Shown here: positions 1 through 12,306 of the stretch, piece by piece
How positions within the stretch are numbered: the first letter of the stretch is position 1
How the letters are laid out: every line of letters begins with the position of its first letter
DNA from: Balanoglossus misakiensis
Lineage: Eukaryota; Hemichordata
Assembly (NCBI GenBank): GCA_040954595.2
Contig: CM082592.2
Coordinates: 9,610,001-9,674,000 of the forward strand
Length of the DNA: 64,000 bases
Direction of reading: 5' to 3'
Notes under the pieces: model-generated
Seen by the model: only the letters and a program-made list of their open reading frames with translations
What the model was told of the DNA's origin: nothing
The model's database searches: none
Position numbers and translations under genes: made by a program

Positions 1-1186
1 CCTCACCATGTCCCTTAACAGCCGAGGATCCATTCTGAAGTCGTCATCCATCGGTACTTCTCTGATGATGGCCTCGAAAAGACCGACAGTTATCAGAGAC
101 CTTTGCAAACACATATTTGTCATACTGGTCATGTAAACAACAACACTAGAAAAGAGCAAATATTTCCTGAATATTAAGTTTGATACTTTTAGGAAGTCCA
201 TATTTGAAAGAACAACCATTATTTTACCCTTCGACCTTCTTATTTTAAAACTGTACAATTTGTCCAAACCATCATATCGTGTCATGCTATTCATCTCCTG
301 TATTGTGAGAATCACCATCAGGTTTATGAGACGGATGCACAGGGATGGCCATCAACCTACCGTTCGAAATCTCTGCCCCTCAATCCCTTACTGTGTCTGG
401 CCGCTAATAGAGCCAACACTGTCCCCGCAGACCCGCCTGACGTCAAATTTCCAGCAAAGCCTACTGGGAAATTGAAGAGCCTTGCTGTCCAAGATATCAC
501 CATGTTTTCCATTCGGACAGTTCCAGGGCAACTGATGAAGTCGGCTGTTAGAGAGAGAATTTGATTTGCGCCTAAGAGAAAAGTATTACTAATATGACAC
601 TAGCAACACTTCAAATCGAAGACGCTTCGTATGTTCGAATACACGCACCCGCAGATTGACTAAATCAAATACTACTAAATCCAGTTCTTGAAGAATAAAT
701 ACCTGAGAATCGGTTGAGAACTGCTGCGAGATAGTCGCCGAGCGCCGAAAGGTATGTGCCGTCCCCTGATATACCGCCCAGATGCGTACGGGTGCTTTGG
801 ATTCCTGAAGCAATCACATGTTCTTCAATGACCGACAGAAGCGTGTCTTTGAGGCATAAAATAAATCAGATATTAATGATTTGATAATGCCGCGAAGTTC
901 TCACTGTCCCCTCTGAATCATTTTTTTAAAGTTGACCAGATCGCCTTCCCCACTGATGACATGTGGTCAGCCCCTTACCTAAATCCTTGGGTTCGTCACC
1001 AAACGCACAGTCCAACAGTCCGGCGCCTTTGTCCTCTTTCATGGAGAAGGCCGGTATTTGTCCACTTTTCAATTTCTGCAGGAAGTTCTCGGCAAACGCG
1101 ACGACTTTGTCCGATAAAAATTGCCGCTCTTGGTTGGTGTTGGGTCTTTGCAAACGTTGGGCGTTGACATCATCACCAGGATCCAT
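1..1186 (-). CDS. Group II PLP-dependent decarboxylase, N-terminal part (runs off window)
   Basis: Four exons join in phase: 1186-979 (start ATG at 1186), 846-703, 544-361 and 145 to the window edge; a possible donor (GTGAGG) would end the last exon at 7. The order of motifs is that of pyridoxal-phosphate decarboxylases of the aromatic amino acid/glutamate type. A leader of about 70 residues leads into an SGI...GGISGDGTY segment, then SCPGTVRMEN (place of the usual SPA-x-TE-x-E), then TSGGSAGTVLALLAAR, the glycine/serine loop that holds the PLP phosphate. Next comes a stretch like the family's 'YVS...H.S..KA...G', ending IREVPMDDDFRMDP. The PLP lysine lies beyond the window. Such enzymes remove the carboxylate of an amino acid in the cytosol; the substrate cannot be read here. 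The active-site segments look less like animal AADC or GAD than like the broader microbial/plant-type members (inference). Family call is firm, substrate open. Confidence 0.82.
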
Positions 1187-3352
1187 TTTGAGAATTACAC
1201 ATGCGCTATACTGCTGTGGTCAAAGCAGAGTCGATACTATATGCAGCAGATGCGACAGTACTGTTTTGCGATTTTAAGATACCGGGTATCAAGAATATCG
1301 TTTCAATCAACTGAATTCTATAAGACTACACTAGTCAGCTTCGCTACCACCAACTCGTCCTGTGTTCATTACCTACTTGGTGAAGAAACAACTCAGCTGA
1401 CTTATATCGTCGCGTGACTAAAGTTACTATAGTGGTATGTGGTAGGATACTATATATACTCCGTCTTGTATTTTGATATGTGCAGACATATGTGCACCCA
1501 GCAGAATGCAAAAGTTAGTAAAAACAACTTTAAGTCAAAAAGGGTAAAAGGGTAAAAGTGCCACAAAAATGCCAAATGCTAAAAGGAGGCGGCTATAAAA
1601 AGCAAACAGAGACCAGTACAATTCATAAAAGAACCGCAGCATAGACACAGATAAAAACAGAAATATTAAAAGAGGACTTTCTGCACCACAATGTACTGTG
1701 AATTTTCTGATGCCTTTGGTGTGGCTAAATGTGATGTGTAAAAACATTACAATTTCAGTATTCACCAGTGTCACAGACTAGATTGGCGAAGAAGGCCAAG
1801 ATGCCTTTTACTATAACAGTTTATTTAAGTATATGTCAACACAGTTTCAGTCCCGTTATACAAAGAAGTCTGTTTACGTTTCTCGCCCATTGAAACACCT
1901 TTTAGCGTTTAGTGTTTTCGTTCCGTGGAGACACGTGACAAGTTTTGTTTATTTGGAGCTAATCGGGTCAATATTGTATCCATTGTCGTGTGAAAATAAA
2001 CAACATGACTCTCTAACAAGTGGCGCACTTGGAAGATCAAAAGAAGTACACAGATGCAAATATAGGTTTTGTGGACAGAAATGCCAATAATGCTGCAATT
2101 GGCATGTTTTCTGGCATAGCACCGTGATTACACTCAGGACAATACGTTTGACTGGGGCCTGGGAGCGCAACAGCAAACGTGAGTTCCCCAGTCTGGACAC
2201 GGGCACGCCGCCAACGCCTGCAGATACACTCGGTGACTATTGCGGTTTGAATTTATTTGCCCAACGAGCAACAAAAGTGAAATGCTGCATTATTTATTAA
2301 ATAGCTGCCGGTTAATTGACCCCTTAGGCTTTCAAAACCAGTCCGCCATGACGGCGGACAGAACCGCCGGTGGCTACACTTCTACGCAAGGGGGAATTCG
2401 CCACTGGTCTTTCGGGCACTGCCTCTTAATTTTGCAATTACCAGCACTACGCCAAGTAAATAAACAAATCAATCAAGGACACACTGCGTCAATACAAATC
2501 CTGACGTCACGATCGATTTCAATATCCGGTAAGCTAGGGGGCCTTCCACCTGTTGATTACAATCTTTGACTTCATCAATATTTCATTTATTATGGCCGAA
2601 TTGATTTTTATGAGACTTCTTTCTCTGACTCAAAAAAATACTGAATATGTTCTCTAAGAAGAAGAAAGGAAATTGTCTATTGATTCTGTAATCAGAATCT
2701 TGCCTTTGCGGCGAAATCAGTGATATTTTTTGCTTATTCAGAACAACTTCTTAAGATGTTTTCACTTCTGAAGTTTAGGGAGGAGTGCGCCTTCAAGAAT
2801 GTGGAGACCAAAAGATCAATGACTTCCCCTGTGTCATGGGGGATATATCAGGGACGATTCCATTCGTGTTCACAGGGGAGTGATTGGTTTTCACAAAGAT
2901 CTGAGATATCAGAAAGAGAATGGAAAGGATTTGTATTGCAACCGGCGAATTTCGAATCTATGTGACCCTAGCAAGAGAAAGTCTGCGGACATGCCACAGG
3001 GGAGTTTGATTTTGATGTTGACGGGAGGGGGTTGTTCGGTGGTGGTGTCCACATGAACCCGGTACAGGTTAAGGCGTGCCCCGCGGTGGTAGCTGCTCAG
3101 TACGTCTCACACCTGTTAGTGTATTCATTGTCCTTCTTGACTACAATTGTCGTGGGAGTGGTCACGTGACATCGACACAATACTATCCTGGATATGTCAT
3201 TTGGCTTATAAACAAGAGAGTGTGAAAACCGAGCACAGGCACAGGTATTCAGCCCAGACATTTGATCACGCGGACTTAAGTTACTGGTACGTACACACGA
3301 TGAAGCCGAGGACGACGTCACTGTAGAATGTACCCTGGTGATCGCAGCGGCG
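1187..3352. other. Divergent intergenic region
   Basis: This stretch of about 2.2 kb separates the decarboxylase start (minus) from the start of the unnamed 25-exon gene (plus), so it should hold both promoters and 5' untranslated exons. I see no coding exon, no repeat array and no clear TATA box at a convincing distance from either ATG. The open frames inside it are short and resemble no family I know. Confidence 0.5.
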
Positions 3353-6300
3353 ATGGCTGAAGGCGGCGGCACGATACTTTTACCTCCCCTTCCCAACAAA
3401 CCCAACTACAACTCGTCGCCGGAGAACCCGCTTCTCCCGGGAGTCAATCAACACTTAGTGGAGTCCGTGGTCAATCAGCTGCCAGAGATAGCTGGTAAGT
3501 TGTGTACACTCTCGACTGTGGAAACACGGCGAATAACAACATCATAGCGTCTATGGAAACGTTGAAGTGGCCTAAGGTTGAAACTGTACAATCCGTCACG
3601 CCACCACAGTCACCAAGCCACCGGTAGCAAATTGACATTAAAAAAAGCCAGCCGCCGATTGAGGCCAAAGTCTATATTGCCAAGTAGAATAGTCCATTAA
3701 CGTTACTAAGCTAAGCTGTAAACAGACACCGACGAGCTTAGTCGCGAGACATCGAAATTCCTTCAAGAATATCCCCTTTCCATGTCACCGATAGATTACT
3801 TGTCAATATGAATATTATGATCTGTTATGTGTAGTTTTGTTGGCTGTGTAGTTTTGAGACTTCATAGATAAGACACCAGACACTGGTCACCAGGTTTGGC
3901 ATGTTAACCAAAATAAGTCGACCCCGATCCGATTCGGTTAAAATGTCAATCCCTTCGGAATCGGTAATTGTCATTTTGTGATTTATAATAAAAATTAATG
4001 GAAGCATTTACTTGGTTAAAGTAACCGACGATATAAAATCCTACTTTATGACCCAACTCTTTTTACAATTTTCCTTGACTTCCTTTTAGATCACTTACAA
4101 CAATTTACACTATACATTTACATTTACAATGAACGTCTCAATTTAATAATTGGACTATAGTCTTTCGTCGCCGTAAGTCAAGGCTTATCCGGAGTGTCCA
4201 AAAAGCAGACACAAAAACTCCGTTGAATTTATTTAGACCTCTCCGGTACGAGTAGAAATGGCTTTGGTGGACATGGCGGCCACCTATAGTGTTTTGATTG
4301 TTAGTAACCAAAGAGTTTGGAAATCGATCGATAAAAACTGCCACAAACAACACTTTTGTCTCGGGTGCCTCCGACCCTTGTACCTGGCCGGCAGGACACT
4401 TCTGTCTGTTCACAATGTCGCGGGCTTTACTCTTTTATATAGTCAAGTTAAGTCGATCCCCGGGTTTATTCCCAATGCACGAACACATTTCCACACACAC
4501 ACACGCATACGGAGACCGAACCAACGAAGGTGCAATAAAGCGACCATTGTGATCATGTTATGACACCATTTGTCTTTCTGTTGTGTCCTTGTAGACGTTT
4601 TACGACGCGCTCAGAACAGCCGTGGTTCCGTCACCGATATACTACTACGGACATCTATCAGCGATGTGGAACGTCTTCCCCCGATCCACCCCTCGGTCGC
4701 CGTAAGTATTAAAACAACACTGACAGAGTGACTTTAGCAGTGAAATCTTCACAAGGTCGCGGGTAAATTATGGGTCCGACCTACAAATTGAGACGCCAAG
4801 GCCACCTGGTATCCCCTGGGACCAAAGAAACAATACTAACACAACTTAAAAAGTTAAAGATAGATTTATCTGTTTTGTTTTTCTCGATTGGTGTTGGGGA
4901 CATTATATCTGTAATAATGATATACTAGTATCAATTAGTCACGCATAAGTGAAGAACCGAAGAATTTCACATGAATGTCTATACCTTGTTTTAAGTTAGA
5001 GGATCGCGTTATAGGCATACATATTTGAGAGACACAGGCAGACATACGGACGGACGCACAGACACAAACACACACACACACACGCACGCAGAAGCAAGTA
5101 ACATGGACTGAGTCTCGTGAATAATGAATTGCAAAGTGTAAAAAACAGTAACTTCTTTCATGATACTGATTTACGGCCCAGCGACAGAGAACAGTCCACT
5201 GATGGGACAATAGACCAGTCTTTAGAATCAACTCACTAAATCTAGTGAGAGATGGGTGACCCTTGTAACGTTTCCATATAGGGATAATACGGATAATGTA
5301 TAGCTTAGGCTTTACGGTAGCTATACGGTTTCTGTAGCATATTCAATCATCTCCAAGAACCAGAAACGACTCGCAAACAAATCTCAATATAAATACAGAG
5401 AAAAATGCCTTGAATTGAAGTGTCTGCAATGGAAAGAAAGAGTTATACTAAGCTTTATTGATGGCTTCAGACGGGAGGGACAATGCGCCGATCACGGGGG
5501 CGTATAGTTCGTCTGTTTGGCCCTGTAAAATGCACTTTGTCCGCTAGAGATGATACATGTGTGCTTAGAAAGCTACTGACTTAGAAGATATTAAAAATAC
5601 CAGACCACAAAGGGGGCCATGGAATAGCCGGTGCTTTTTTTGCTGTAAAGCCGGTCTTTGAAGAGTGTTTCTTAATGGCCTCTAAGATCAACTGGCCCTC
5701 GGAGGTGACTTAGTTCGTTCGCTGTAGTGTGCCTATGCAAATCCCTTCCCTGACGACCGTGCGCGACTCGTACGTGCCGCAAAACATTGCGAGGATACTC
5801 GATAGGAGTACTTATGTTTCACTTGTAACATGCGTTGGAATCCAACACAGGGGATTTAGCAAGTCTCAAGTCTCTGTTCGTCTTTTATATATTGTGTATC
5901 ACGTAGCCCTGATCAAGGTCCGGTGACGCACCTTTTTCGAGCGGCCGGGAGGGGGGGTTAAGTCAAGGCCAGGGATTAAAAGGCGAAATTGTTAAAAAGA
6001 AAGTATCCTCCGGGGAAATCATTCTAAAGAAGCTAGCTTGGTCGACGCAGGTGATGAAAGGTAGCCGACAAATTCGAGCACCGAGCTCTGTACAGGATAC
6101 TTGCTGCACGAGGTCGCTGCACGGTGAAAATCGAATAGCATTACATGTACACGCACAGTCCAACGACAAAGTTCTACAGTGGCACAGGTTGGATCGAAGC
6201 ATAAGCTTAATTAGCACACGCTGAGAATGAATCATCGTTTTTTACCCCTGAAAATTGAAAAGCACACATTTTCAGCTTATGACTCAAATTGACATAAGGG

Positions 6301-9300
6301 CAAAAGCCCACGCACGAGTTTCCAGCGTTACCTTGGTTACACAGAACCCGCGAATTGTACATAATTCAATCTGGCAGTAATAAATACGGCACACAAGAAA
6401 GTACATTTCCGTAGACTCTACTTATGTGTGTTCGACTTTCAGTCATATTACGGTAGCGCAAGCAGTTCAACCTTTTCGAGGGGTTTTGCCAATATACAGT
6501 TCCAGCCACAACACAGCATAACACACTCAACATGGGTTCGATCAAAGTTTTCGTGTGGCGAAAGGGTTAAACGCCGAATACTCTGCTGTGACATATTTGC
6601 ACGAAATAAGTGTTCATACACCGTGTTTATTATTCATTAACCGGAGAACGCCGAAGCCAGTGCGTGTCCGACGTGAACCTTTCTCCTATATAATTGATAT
6701 CTGATTATGTACACACAATATATCTTTATAAACCACTGCCCACCCTATATTATCCACAAGGCTACACCTTCCCTGACTACGCCGGCATGCCCCCGTGGCA
6801 TGATGGGTAGACACCGAGAAGAGGCGACCCAGGCAGCCGCCACTATAGTTTCAACGGGTCCATGCACATTTAATAACACTGTAATTTTTTGAGGAAATTG
6901 CACAGCTTTCACAAAGAATTTTTTCGGGCCCCGCGACGGCACAGAAAGCCGTCGCGTATATTAACATTTCGACGTAACCGAGTCAATTTCCTATGGTTAC
7001 GAACATTCACGCTGCAATTTCGCCTCAAATTAAAGTTAAATTGACTTGTGCACGGCGCTGTCCGTATTCAATCACGTGCGCGTGAAGGATATTTCATTGG
7101 GGCGAACAACACGGCGCTGCCATGGGAACAGTGATAACCACTAGAAGCGCGCTAGGAGCATGTCTGGCATGGGCAATGACCCGTCTCAAGATCCGACGTT
7201 TTTAGTAGTTTCGGCGAATAATCGTTTAATCGCTCTTGCTCGTGAATGTGTAGCACTTGTTGAAATCTGTCTACAAGTATCATATAATTGTTTGTATTGT
7301 GCCGGAAGATTACCGAAGAAATATTTAGGGTACGGAAATATATCCAGTTAGGATGTCGTACGCTTACATGTATTTCTTCTTTCAATATTGCCGCGACAGT
7401 ACAATAATTGTTTTATTTCACACTAGTGTTGCATTGTATCGCGTCATATTTGTGTGATAAGATATAGAAACACCTAGACAACTTGCCCAGTAACGGGCCA
7501 GAAATTGGTGTGATTACACAAACAATTGTTTTCAAAGTTTTTGTTTCGAATTGATAACCCCTATATCAAAATAACGACCGTTATCGTGAGAAACCCAATA
7601 ATCAGGGATATGAATTGCTTGCAAGAGAATTCCAACAACGACTTCCCTTAGCCATAGTTTCGAAACAAAAATTATTCATTCAATAGGGCACATCTTTCTG
7701 TATTTTTAACTCTGTCGAAAAAAAAACAGGCCTAAGATTCGCCCGCTTTGGGGTCTAATGCGTGTTGCTTGGTCGCGATGGAGATTCCGAGAGAAAAAAC
7801 ATAACATTTGATGGAAATTGACAGAAAATGAACACCGTCACCAAAACTACAAATCTTTACCGAACAATGCTGCACGGGGGTCAGTACGATGATTGGAGAT
7901 GGATTTGAATTTTAAGACTGCAGCAAAGAAGAAAACACGCTATATTTACACGGCGTGTTTATTTTAGGTGGCGTTATCAAGCCGTCTTTTCATTGTATGT
8001 CTATTTGTCGTTGTAAAATATTCGTGTCTCTAAACGATGGAACTATTTTAACAATACCCGTGACATGGACAAATCGATCAATGTGGTTAATGGACTTGTC
8101 AAGGGGGTTCGTGGTGCATGCAGACGCATTTGTCGCCGGGACCAGCGTGTCGAGATTTCTAAAATAAATAATAACCTTAAACATTTTTTTTCCATTTTTA
8201 CTTTATCCCACATTGCTGATGAAGTATAGCCGATATATTATTTCAACGTTTGCACAGGCTAATTTTTATGATATTTTGTAACCACAGCAACGCGTCAACA
8301 CGGTTATCCAGAAGGAACTTAGAAACTGTATTTTGTGTGCACTTTGATTACTCGGTAGCCCTTTCATCCCTGTTTCTTCTCAAATGGTTTCACCCATGCC
8401 CGTTGAAAACAACGGGGCTGCACTAAATCCCGATGGCATATCCAGTCTACTTCAGTACTTCACAGACTTCCGTTTCAGCGCAAGAAGTCCTGAGTCATTA
8501 ATGCATTAACGCTCACGCGCAATGTCGGGTCGTTTTAGTGCTCGCCGGCGATTGATAAACGGGATTCCTTTGTGCTTGCGATAACGTCGAAACGGTGGAA
8601 TGAATGCTGTATTTTAGAAAAGGTTAAAAGTTATTCTGTTTATTAGCGACATCTCAAAGACCCCCTTAATGCGCGATAAAATTGAGCAATTTGTCTCAGT
8701 GTAGTTTAGGTGAAAACGACCGACGGCGGAGTGATACGCCGTGGTTTTCTTTCCGTGAACTAAGTGCCAAATCGAATCGGCCGTAGACACAAAGTAGTAC
8801 TGTCGTACACAAACCTAAAGAGCGGGCATTTAGTCCATGAGTCGACTACACCCCGGGGGTTAAAGAACAATTATCCCAGCACGCCCTTTCTATTTTTTTT
8901 GCGAACAGTGGAGCCAAACATTTTTTCATAGTTTCGCTCGGTGTAAACATGTTTTAAAAGCCAACAAAAACGTTTTAGAGAGCCAGGCTTTCTGCGGGCA
9001 TGTGAACTTACGCCCCGGGGAATCGTTGACTTGAAATCTTGAGAGCGAAGCATAATAGAATCGGTGAAGTGCCTTTCAGATATACTGAGTTTGTATTGAA
9101 TAGATAGGGGGTGGGAAGATTGCGCCTTTCTTACAGGTGTGTTGTGTCTGGCAAAGGTTCTATTTAAAATGCCTACAGTGGCGAGAATATGTGTTAACAT
9201 TCACGTATGGTTCGTAACAAAAATAAAATATTCGATCGATAGAATATGTCGATAGGTAATGCGAAATCTATAGTTTTGAAATAATGCCTGTCGCATTGAC

Positions 9301-12230
9301 AGCGAGGCCAGTTGTACTAGAGCTGCGATGCTGGGGTCGATTTCATCAGAGTGAGATCCACTTTCTGTAGGTCTATGATTTTCTCACGAGACAAACTTGC
9401 TAGCAGGTTTACCTGAGAGCCTCGCGATTGTTTTAAACAGTTCAAGTTGGTTTACTCTGCATTGTTTATCGGTGCTAATGCTTGAAAAGGAGTGTATGGT
9501 GCGTGGATGATCGATGGAATAATTGCAATTGTAGATGCCCCGGTCCGCCATTGTGGTCCGGCTGAACGATTGACTATCAAAGGGGACAGATATCGATTTC
9601 TGCGGCGTTAATCGTTCAAAGTACAGAGAGGAGATTGCCAAAACTTTGAGTCTATTATGTCGCGTGACACGGAGAACTGGTCTTCATACCCCCTTGAAAA
9701 ATCATGCCTCAGTCACGAACAGGGAGGCACTTCGGTGTTGGGGGGGGGGGGGTCGAAAAATCTTTCAACCCCTGGATGTAATTTACACTCAGACGGTCGC
9801 CGTGGTAACTGAGGAAGTGATCAGTTTCCCGTGTTCGGAGAGACATTTAACACAGCGTGGAATAAAACACACTCAATTAAGTTAAGCGCACGGTGTTCCC
9901 GGCAGCGCCGAGCGGGGGAGTAAGTGACGAATCGTTGCCTGGTTTAATGCACCAGCGCTGTCGATCACTCAGTACGTAGCCATAGTTACCGAGCATTTCC
10001 CGATTCGACCACTGGGCCTCAGTTGCCGCCTCAATTCCTGATTGCATGGCGTGTTTACCTCGTTACTACAGTTACCTAAGCGCACGCCACGCCAAATTTC
10101 CTTTCAGAGAGAGAGACTTCTCGTCGATATATTTTTCTATGGGCGTTTTAAAGTTTGATATGACTGTCTGAAGAAGCAATCTTGTTAGGGCGCTGCGCTG
10201 GCCTCCGGGAATAGCCGCAAAAAGGCCTTTTGTTGTCGACGGGCAGAGGTGTAAACTTTGAGCTCGAAATGTGAACACCTGCTTTTGAAAATTTAAATGT
10301 AAATCAAAACATCAGGAGTTCCACAAAAGTTGACGAGAAGAGCATCAACATTGTGTTGAACGTGTTTATTACACATAAAATGGAGGTGTAAAATATGCCG
10401 AACAGAGCAGTAAATTTCCCACGGCGATATGCGTGAGTAGGAAACCGCCGTTCTTGTTTGTCACGCACGCTGACAAAGGCTTTAAGTCGCGCACATAAAC
10501 AAGAGCTTGCGAAAAAAATATATATGTACGTTATGTCAGGGCAGTTTTAATGTGACCACGTCTCTATCGATTTTTTTATTCGAGTTTTTTTTTAACTTCT
10601 TGCAGAGTTCGAGGGGTGACCAGGCAACCAGATACATCACATTCGTGACAGCGCCCCCAATCGAGCGAAGGCCACCCGGAAAACGACCGAAGCACACACC
10701 CAAAAAAGTAGGTCCTCTAAAATTCTGTGTTCTCAAAAAAAACCATGACATGCGTTGAAGTATTGACACGTACTTCTGCATGGCGGCACATTCAATAAAA
10801 TGACGATTGCACTTAGGGCGTTGATTCAAACCTCAACAATTTCAAAAATGTTTCTTTTGCAGCCTTTGGGTGAAGAGGAGTGTTACCGCTGTCAACTCCA
10901 CACAGATCATTCAGAATGCGAAAAAGTGAGTACCACCATCAAACACTGACGTTACCGACTTTACATATTTCGCAAGTATTTGCTAAAACAGTGAACACTG
11001 CCGGAACAATTGTGCGAATTTATTAAAGTGAAGGTTGCTTGATTATCTTCAAGTTCCTTTGACAGACAAATTAACTTGGGCGCAAACGTTTCTTTTCACA
11101 GCACAAATACCTTCGAATCGGTGGCGGGTTTCGCCACAGTTATTGGTACATCCGGGGTATCCTCGATGTTATAGAAGAGGAACAAAGACTTGCAGCGGAA
11201 GAAGCCATGAGGAAGTACCAGGAGGAACAGGACCGACTCGCGGAAGAAAGAAGGAGGCGCGAGCAACGTGAGTATTCATGGGTAATTTGAGAGTCCCATC
11301 AAGAATGTCCCAAATGCAATCAAGGTGGGGGGGGGGGGGGGTATCAATGTTGATAAGCTGCAAATCTTGCTTGGTATGAGGCAATAATACAGACCTCTAT
11401 GCCCCGTCACTGATCACATGCTTTATCGTGTAAACTGTTTCAATCTCCCAACAGCCAAGAAGCGAGTCAAAACGTACGTCCGGACCAAGAGCGGCAGGAA
11501 GGTCAAGAAATACCACTACTTCACGGAAGACGAGTACAAGGAGTTCAAGAAGGACGACAAGACGGCGAGGAAGATGTTAGGTTTGGGCGAAAATGAAGAG
11601 CTGATGGACTGGTCGGCATCACGAGGTGTTTTTGTTCAGAGCGACACTGGAGATTTCATCAAAGGTAAGGTCTATAGGCTATACAAGTGTTGTCAATATT
11701 GAAGACGCTGTTGTTTGAAGGCAAATAAATATCTTTCGAAGAAGTTGTGTCAATGTAGGCAGATTAAAGCCTAAAACCTGTATTTGTAATGCGCATGATA
11801 CTTTTGCAGCTCGCAAACGAAAGGGTGAAGACGGCGTCCCGTATCTGGACTACGGACAACTTGACGACATCGACGCCGCCAAGGGAAAGCATCATCGACG
11901 GAGAAGGTAAGAGGACCGAACAGCGTCTTTTGTCATAATTCACTGTCTTGTTCACTTTGTGTCGCAAATTAAAACAATGCCACTCTGAAACCTGATGAAA
12001 AAAACGCATAACAGCACCGAATAGAAAGGCGTTTGCCGTGGATTGTGCCGATAAAATGTACTTTTTGTGTTGTGTTTGTGCGCATGTCAGTAACAAGCAG
12101 TGTGCGTCGCAACGTGTGGCGATAACCCCAAAAAATTAATATTGGCGACACGACACTGTTTCTTGCTTCTGTGTTTCAAACCTTATACTGTGTCCTTACT
12201 GTTCAAACATACGCCTACCACCCTCTCATT

Positions 12231-12306
<76 letters not shown>

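Larger units (their letters stand above)
4702..10862 (+). other. 6.1-kb intron 2 of the unnamed gene
   Basis: Donor is GCC|GTAAGT, acceptor TTTTGCAG|CCT; both flanking exons are in phase 0, so an undetected exon of any length divisible by three could hide here. I see no such exon. The intron contains a CA run near 5065-5090, a perfect GC-rich hairpin at 6932-6956 and a poly-G run at 9740-9752. Confidence 0.5.
3353..11906 (+). other. N-terminal exons 1-6 of the unnamed gene
   Basis: Residues 1-261 lie here. Exon 1 starts MAEGGGTILLPPLP. Exon 2 reads in phase as DVLRRAQNSRGSVTDIL and ends at HPSVA. Exon 3 is only 21 codons and holds a compact CYRCQ...HTDHSEC cluster (three Cys, two His), possibly a small zinc site (inference). 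Exon 4 has an aromatic patch (YLRIGGGFRHSYWYIRGIL) followed by a Glu/Arg-rich helix, likely a coiled coil. Exon 5 carries KKRVKTYVRTKSGRKVKKY followed by a more globular-looking stretch, LGLGENEELMDWSASRGVF. Exon 6 ends in a basic HHRRRR run that opens the repeat region. The aromatic and Trp-bearing exons 4-5 are the best probes for finding homologues because they are not low complexity. Confidence 0.75.

Noticed and set aside
4595-4701. Reading exon 2 of the unnamed gene as TFYDALRTAVV...
   Set aside because: That frame does not fit the one base carried from exon 1; the phase-correct reading is DVLRRAQNSRG..., which also joins exon 3 in phase 0.
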